This document shows, piece after piece, positions 60,184 to 64,000 of a DNA stretch of 64,000 nt; the first letter of the stretch is position 1; every line of letters starts with the position of its first letter. The notes beneath the pieces are model-generated. The model saw nothing but the letters and a program-made list of their open reading frames with translations, was not told where the DNA came from and did no database searches. This DNA comes from Heyndrickxia acidicola. Its GTDB lineage: Bacteria; Bacillota; Bacilli; Bacillales; Bacillaceae_C. A program made the translations under genes and the position numbers. The stretch covers positions 186,001-250,000 of the forward strand of contig NZ_LWJG01000004.1 in NCBI RefSeq assembly GCF_001636425.1, read 5' to 3'.

Positions 60184-61895
60184 ACAAGTTCCTCCATTTG
60201 TGATTGTATTAATCGGTAATAGGCGCCCTTATGTGCAATTAATTCATCATGTGATCCCTGCTCTACAATTCTCCCTTGCTCTAAAACGATAATCCTATCC
60301 ATTTCTTTCATCCAATGTAAGCGGTGTGTAGCGAAAAATAGTAATCGATTCTCAGCTAATTTAAGCAAAACTTTTTTTAATTCGTATTCTGTTTCAATAT
60401 CCAGATGAGCAGTCGGTTCATCGAATAATAATACGGGGCGATTACTAAGAAATGCACGGGAAACGGCTATCCGCTGTGCCTGGCCGCCGCTCAATGGTCT
60501 GCCCCCTTCTCCAATCCTTTCATCCATACCACGGGGTAATTGATGGACAAAGTCCTTTAAGCCGGCTTGTTCAATCGCCCACATCACTTCTTCATCTGAT
60601 GCTTCTGGTCGGTAAAAACAGATATTCTCTTTTACGGTACCTTGAAAAATGAACGGATGCTGCGGAATATACGTTGTTTGTTTCTGCCATGCCCCTTCAT
60701 GAAGGAAAACGTGCTCATTATCGATGTTCACGGAACCTGAAGAAGGCGATAAAAACCCGCTCAAAACATCAATGAGTGTTGATTTTCCCGCGCCACTTGT
60801 TCCGATGATGCCTATTTTTTTCGCACCTTCCACGGTAAACGACACATCTTTTAAAGAAGCCTCTCCATTGTTGTCATGTAATACAGAAAGCCGTTTGACT
60901 GTCAGGGTGCTTTTTGAAGACCATATACTTTCAGGCTTGTCTAGAATTTCTTCTTTTTTATTCTTTAATAGGGCCAAGATCCGATCGCCTGCTTCTTTCC
61001 CATCCAGCGTAGCATGATAATCATTTCCCACTTCCCGAACGGGCAAAAAATATTCAGGGGCTAAAAGTAGAATGAGCAAAGCCGGCTGTAACAATAAAGA
61101 GCCATTAATGAGACGTAAACCAAGGGTCACGGCAATAACAGCGACAGAAAGCATTGTGAAAAAATCAAGCGCAAAGGTGGAAAGAAAAGCAATGCGAAGA
61201 GTACTCATCGTTGACTTACGGTATTGATCGCTAACTTTATTCACCGTTTCGATATGTGATTTACTTCTTCCCAGATATTTTAATGTTTCCAATCCGCGTA
61301 AAGAATCGACGAAGTGGTTGGAAAGCAAACGATAAGAGCTCCATTGATCGTCTATTTTCTTTTGGGCAGCCCAGCCTAATAAAATCATAAAAATAATGAG
61401 AATGGGCATTGCAGCAAGCAGGATAACGGCAGAAAGATAGTCCTTCGTCCATATATAAATGGCAATCAGCCAGGGAGTGATACCCATTGTCACCATTTTA
61501 GGAATAAACAGCTCCAAGTAGACACGAAGCTTTTGACAGCCTTCTATGATAAAAGTAACTAGATTTCCCGTCCCCTCTTTTTTAGTAAAGCGAGGACCTA
61601 GGGAAAAAATCGTTTCCATTAGGGCTTCGCGTAGCTCTTTAACCGTTTTGGTGCTGAATCGCAAGCACACTTTTCTGATTACCAAACTCATTAACTGTCT
61701 AAAAAGAAAAGCCATTACGAAATACATAATGGCAGGTATTTGACTAGATAATGAATGATGATGGAAAAGCGCTGTAATGACTTCTGATAGCCATTTGGCT
61801 TGAAATATAATTGCCAATGATTGAAGAAAAACCAATCCTGCTACTGCTATGAGTACTGTTTTTATCCCTTTGTAGGCCATTATATTTGTTTTCAT
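60180..61895 (-). CDS. cydD: Cytochrome bd assembly ABC exporter subunit CydD
   Basis: A 571-residue half-transporter with six helices (about 10-300) and ATPase motifs GTSGAGKSTLIDVL, PLSGGQAQRIAVSRAF and VLLFDEPTAHLD. Partner of CydC. Its ATG overlaps the cydB stop by one base (TAATG), so cydB and cydD are translationally coupled. Confidence 0.92.
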   Translation of the reverse strand: MKTNIMAYKGIKTVLIAVAGLVFLQSLAIIFQAKWLSEVITALFHHHSLSSQIPAIMYFVMAFLFRQLMSLVIRKVCLRFSTKTVKELREALMETIFSLGPRFTKKEGTGNLVTFIIEGCQKLRVYLELFIPKMVTMGITPWLIAIYIWTKDYLSAVILLAAMPILIIFMILLGWAAQKKIDDQWSSYRLLSNHFVDSLRGLETLKYLGRSKSHIETVNKVSDQYRKSTMSTLRIAFLSTFALDFFTMLSVAVIAVTLGLRLINGSLLLQPALLILLLAPEYFLPVREVGNDYHATLDGKEAGDRILALLKNKKEEILDKPESIWSSKSTLTVKRLSVLHDNNGEASLKDVSFTVEGAKKIGIIGTSGAGKSTLIDVLSGFLSPSSGSVNIDNEHVFLHEGAWQKQTTYIPQHPFIFQGTVKENICFYRPEASDEEVMWAIEQAGLKDFVHQLPRGMDERIGEGGRPLSGGQAQRIAVSRAFLSNRPVLLFDEPTAHLDIETEYELKKVLLKLAENRLLFFATHRLHWMKEMDRIIVLEQGRIVEQGSHDELIAHKGAYYRLIQSQMEELV

Positions 61896-62911
61896 TAGTA
61901 TTCCATACGCTCCTTATGATTGACGCGTTTTCTAAAAACATAGTAGCTCCAAATCTGATACCCCAAAACAAAAGGCAAAAGTGTCAGTGAGAGATACGTG
62001 ATGATTTTTAACGAATAGCTACTGGATGAAGCGTTATGAATCGTTAGGTCATACTGACTGCTAATCGAACTAATCAAAACGTTTGGAAATAAACCAATAA
62101 AAACGGAAGCGATGAGCAAAATAAGAGTGAAGCCGGACATAACGAAAGACCAGCCATCCCGTTTTTTGGTAAGAAAGAATCCAGCCAGTAAATACACAAG
62201 AACACCAAGAATAAATAAGGATTCCAGCAGCATCCCGTGATGAGCGAAAACATCCGTCGAAAAGAATGTCATCAATATGAATACCAGTAAGAATAAAGCG
62301 TTTATAGGCAATAATTTTTTTGCAGCTCTCCGACATCGGTCACGCAGGTCATCAACTGTGCGAAGGGTGGCAAAAATCAACCCGTGCCATAAGCATAAAA
62401 CCGTAAGCGTGATGCCGCCTAGTAGAGTGTAAACATTTACTACATCCGTGAAGTGTAAATGGATATTCATCTGTTTATCTAGAGGAATTCCTTTAAGAAA
62501 GGCAGCAAACACGATCCCCAAGATCATAGGCGGGAGCATGCTTCCAAAAAATATAATCCAATCCCATGTATTTCTCCAAGCCTTGCTTTCTGATTTTCCT
62601 CTAAATTCAAATGCTACCCCTCTGCCGATCAAGGCAAGAAGCAAAAAGACAAAAGGCAAATAAAATCCACTGAGAAGAGAAGCATACCAATTTGGAAATG
62701 CTGCAAACATTGCCCCTACAGCGGTTATAAGCCATACCTCATTGGCATCCCAAAATGGGCCAATCGTATTAATAAATGCCCTGCGCTCTATATCATTTTT
62801 TGCAACAAAACGACTCGACATCCCGATACCAAAGTCAAATCCTTCTAGAAAAACAAAACCGACAAACAATACAGCAATGAGTAAGAACCAAAGCGCATTA
62901 AGAGATAGCAT
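61895..62911 (-). CDS. cydB: Cytochrome bd ubiquinol/menaquinol oxidase subunit II
   Basis: The 338-residue protein has about eight to nine membrane helices and the CydB pattern FLEGFDFGIGM, NTIGPFWDANEVWLITAVGAMFAAFP near the N-terminus. It supports the heme-bearing CydA. The start at 62911 is chosen because AAGGAGGG lies 6 nt upstream; it overlaps the end of cydA by 14 nt. The longer upstream frame lies inside cydA. Confidence 0.92.
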   Translation of the reverse strand: MLSLNALWFLLIAVLFVGFVFLEGFDFGIGMSSRFVAKNDIERRAFINTIGPFWDANEVWLITAVGAMFAAFPNWYASLLSGFYLPFVFLLLALIGRGVAFEFRGKSESKAWRNTWDWIIFFGSMLPPMILGIVFAAFLKGIPLDKQMNIHLHFTDVVNVYTLLGGITLTVLCLWHGLIFATLRTVDDLRDRCRRAAKKLLPINALFLLVFILMTFFSTDVFAHHGMLLESLFILGVLVYLLAGFFLTKKRDGWSFVMSGFTLILLIASVFIGLFPNVLISSISSQYDLTIHNASSSSYSLKIITYLSLTLLPFVLGYQIWSYYVFRKRVNHKERMEY

Positions 62912-64000
62912 GGTATCCCTCCTTCGTAAATGGATCATGAATAACCGATGTATGATCCTCTTCATGTACAGGCCCTTTTTTAATTTCCCGAACGAATAGA
63001 GTGACCATCACAGCAAATAAAATAAGATAAGAAACGGAAAAAGCAATAATCGAGAACAAAAGTTCACCTGCAGTTACATTAGGTGAGACAGCAGCCTGTG
63101 TTTTCATATAGCCGAAGACTACCCATGGTTGACGGCCGATTTCTGTCATAATCCATCCTGTAGAACTTCCAATAAACGGAAAAGTGATCGCTGCAACCAT
63201 GATGCGCAAAAACCATTTGCTTTGCTGCAATTTCTTTCTAACCAGCAAGTAGGTTCCCCAAACCGCCAAAAAGGCCAATCCTCCACCTAAAACAGCCATT
63301 ATCCGAAAACTCCAGAAAGCAGTTCGCACTGGCGGGAGATAGTTTCCCGGTCCGTAAAGCTCGGTGTATTTTTTCTGGAGTTCATTCATCCCAACTACCG
63401 AACCGTTAAATTTTCCATACGATAAAAAGCTTAATAGATACGGAATTTCAACTTCAGCGGTATTTTTTTTATGTGCTTGATCAATATTGGCTGTCACCGT
63501 CCAAGCTCCAGGGTTGCCGCTGTTTTGCCATAAACCTTCACTTGCAGCCATTTTCATTGGTTGTGTTTCAACTAAATACTGTGCTTGTTCATGTCCGGAT
63601 AAAGTAATGCCAATCCCGGAAAACAATCCAACGATGATGGCAACTTGAAAGGACTTTTTATAGAATGCAACATGTTTTTTCTTCAACAGCATTATGGCAC
63701 TAATACCTGTAATAAAGAATGCACCTGTTGCAAAGGATCCCAAAATGGTATGCGGGAATTCTACCCAAAGCTGACCGTTCGTTAAAAGTGCTAAGAAATT
63801 ATTCATTTCTAAACGACCGTGTCTTAAAACAGCACCTACTGGATGCTGCATAAAGGAGTTAGCCGTCAGGATAAAGAATGCAGAGCACATTGTGCCAATG
63901 CATACCAGCCAAATACATAGGCAATGAACCCATTTCGGCAAACGATCCCATCCGAAAATCCAAAGGCCTAGGAAAGTGGATTCCATGAAAAATGCCAGTA
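62898..64000 (-). CDS. cydA: Cytochrome bd oxidase subunit I, partial (5' end outside the window)
   Basis: About 367 C-terminal codons of CydA are present; roughly 100 N-terminal residues lie beyond the window, so the first Met seen is internal. The protein holds hemes b558, b595 and d and reduces oxygen with quinol. Recognised parts: FFMESTFLGLWIFGW, ANSFMQHPVGA, SGHEQAQ-type Q-loop region and the conserved TEIGRQPWVVFGYMKT. It is the first of four genes read leftward (cydA-cydB-cydD-cydC) as one operon. Expression control cannot be judged because the promoter is outside. Confidence 0.93.
   Translation of the reverse strand, partial: LAFFMESTFLGLWIFGWDRLPKWVHCLCIWLVCIGTMCSAFFILTANSFMQHPVGAVLRHGRLEMNNFLALLTNGQLWVEFPHTILGSFATGAFFITGISAIMLLKKKHVAFYKKSFQVAIIVGLFSGIGITLSGHEQAQYLVETQPMKMAASEGLWQNSGNPGAWTVTANIDQAHKKNTAEVEIPYLLSFLSYGKFNGSVVGMNELQKKYTELYGPGNYLPPVRTAFWSFRIMAVLGGGLAFLAVWGTYLLVRKKLQQSKWFLRIMVAAITFPFIGSSTGWIMTEIGRQPWVVFGYMKTQAAVSPNVTAGELLFSIIAFSVSYLILFAVMVTLFVREIKKGPVHEEDHTSVIHDPFTKEGYHAIS

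Overview
The window looks like a chromosome segment of a mesophilic, endospore-forming Bacillaceae (low-GC Firmicute). Supporting signs are strong GGAGG ribosome sites with occasional TTG/GTG starts, a Bacillus-type HU, a five-gene spore-coat/alcohol dehydrogenase operon laid out like B. subtilis yraG-yraF-adhB-yraE-yraD, bacterial nitric oxide synthase, a YjgB-type protein behind a sigma-B-like promoter, and a cydABCD cluster. The genus cannot be fixed from the sequence alone. No rRNA, tRNA or CRISPR array was seen.

Layout. 0-5 kb: HU, an FbpB-type small basic protein, and three cell-wall enzymes (GH18 protein, SH3b-amidase, L,D-transpeptidase lipoprotein). 5-11.6 kb: a membrane redox module made of a four-helix membrane protein, a ferric-reductase-like b-type cytochrome, a broken membrane gene, a lipoprotein, a small PepSY-type helix protein, a sensor kinase with no adjacent response regulator, a 37-residue membrane peptide and a 463-residue PepSY-TM protein. 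Three 16-bp palindromes, each exactly 22 bp upstream of a TATAAT box, precede the transcription units on both strands, so these genes probably form one locally encoded, positively controlled regulon. 12-25 kb: YjgB, a decayed LysE exporter, DUF1003, a ROK repressor/APC permease/ROK kinase cluster, MATE pump, HTH-DUF1232 protein, YtaF-like protein and a second APC transporter. 25-30 kb: a CBO0543 protein, the yra-type spore operon and a royal-jelly-family beta-propeller.

30-53 kb is an accessory zone. It opens with an IS3-family element whose transposase has lost its first catalytic Asp and which abuts an IS110-family element, removing that element's 5' end. It continues with many single-gene or two-gene units: APH-like kinase, HhH-GPD-like protein, VOC protein, broken WYL regulator, deacetylase, His-rich protein, cupin, MarR/MFS pump, DoxX-like protein, NO synthase, tyrosine phosphatase, LysR remnant, DUF3231, ArsR/SRPBCC pair, SDR, and an arsR-arsI-aqpS-arsC operon. 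Between many of these lie copies of a degenerate repeat of about 35-105 bp, all in the same orientation, which I did not see elsewhere in the window.

53-64 kb returns to housekeeping-type content: a broken DinB gene, a low-complexity membrane protein, an AIM24 protein, ferritin, a P-loop kinase, a second deacetylase, and cydA(partial)-cydB-cydD-cydC, whose reading frames overlap by 1-14 nt. Several genes carry a single nonsense codon or frameshift (6.8, 13.5, 37.2 and 53.2 kb). These could be real decay or assembly errors and should be checked against reads.
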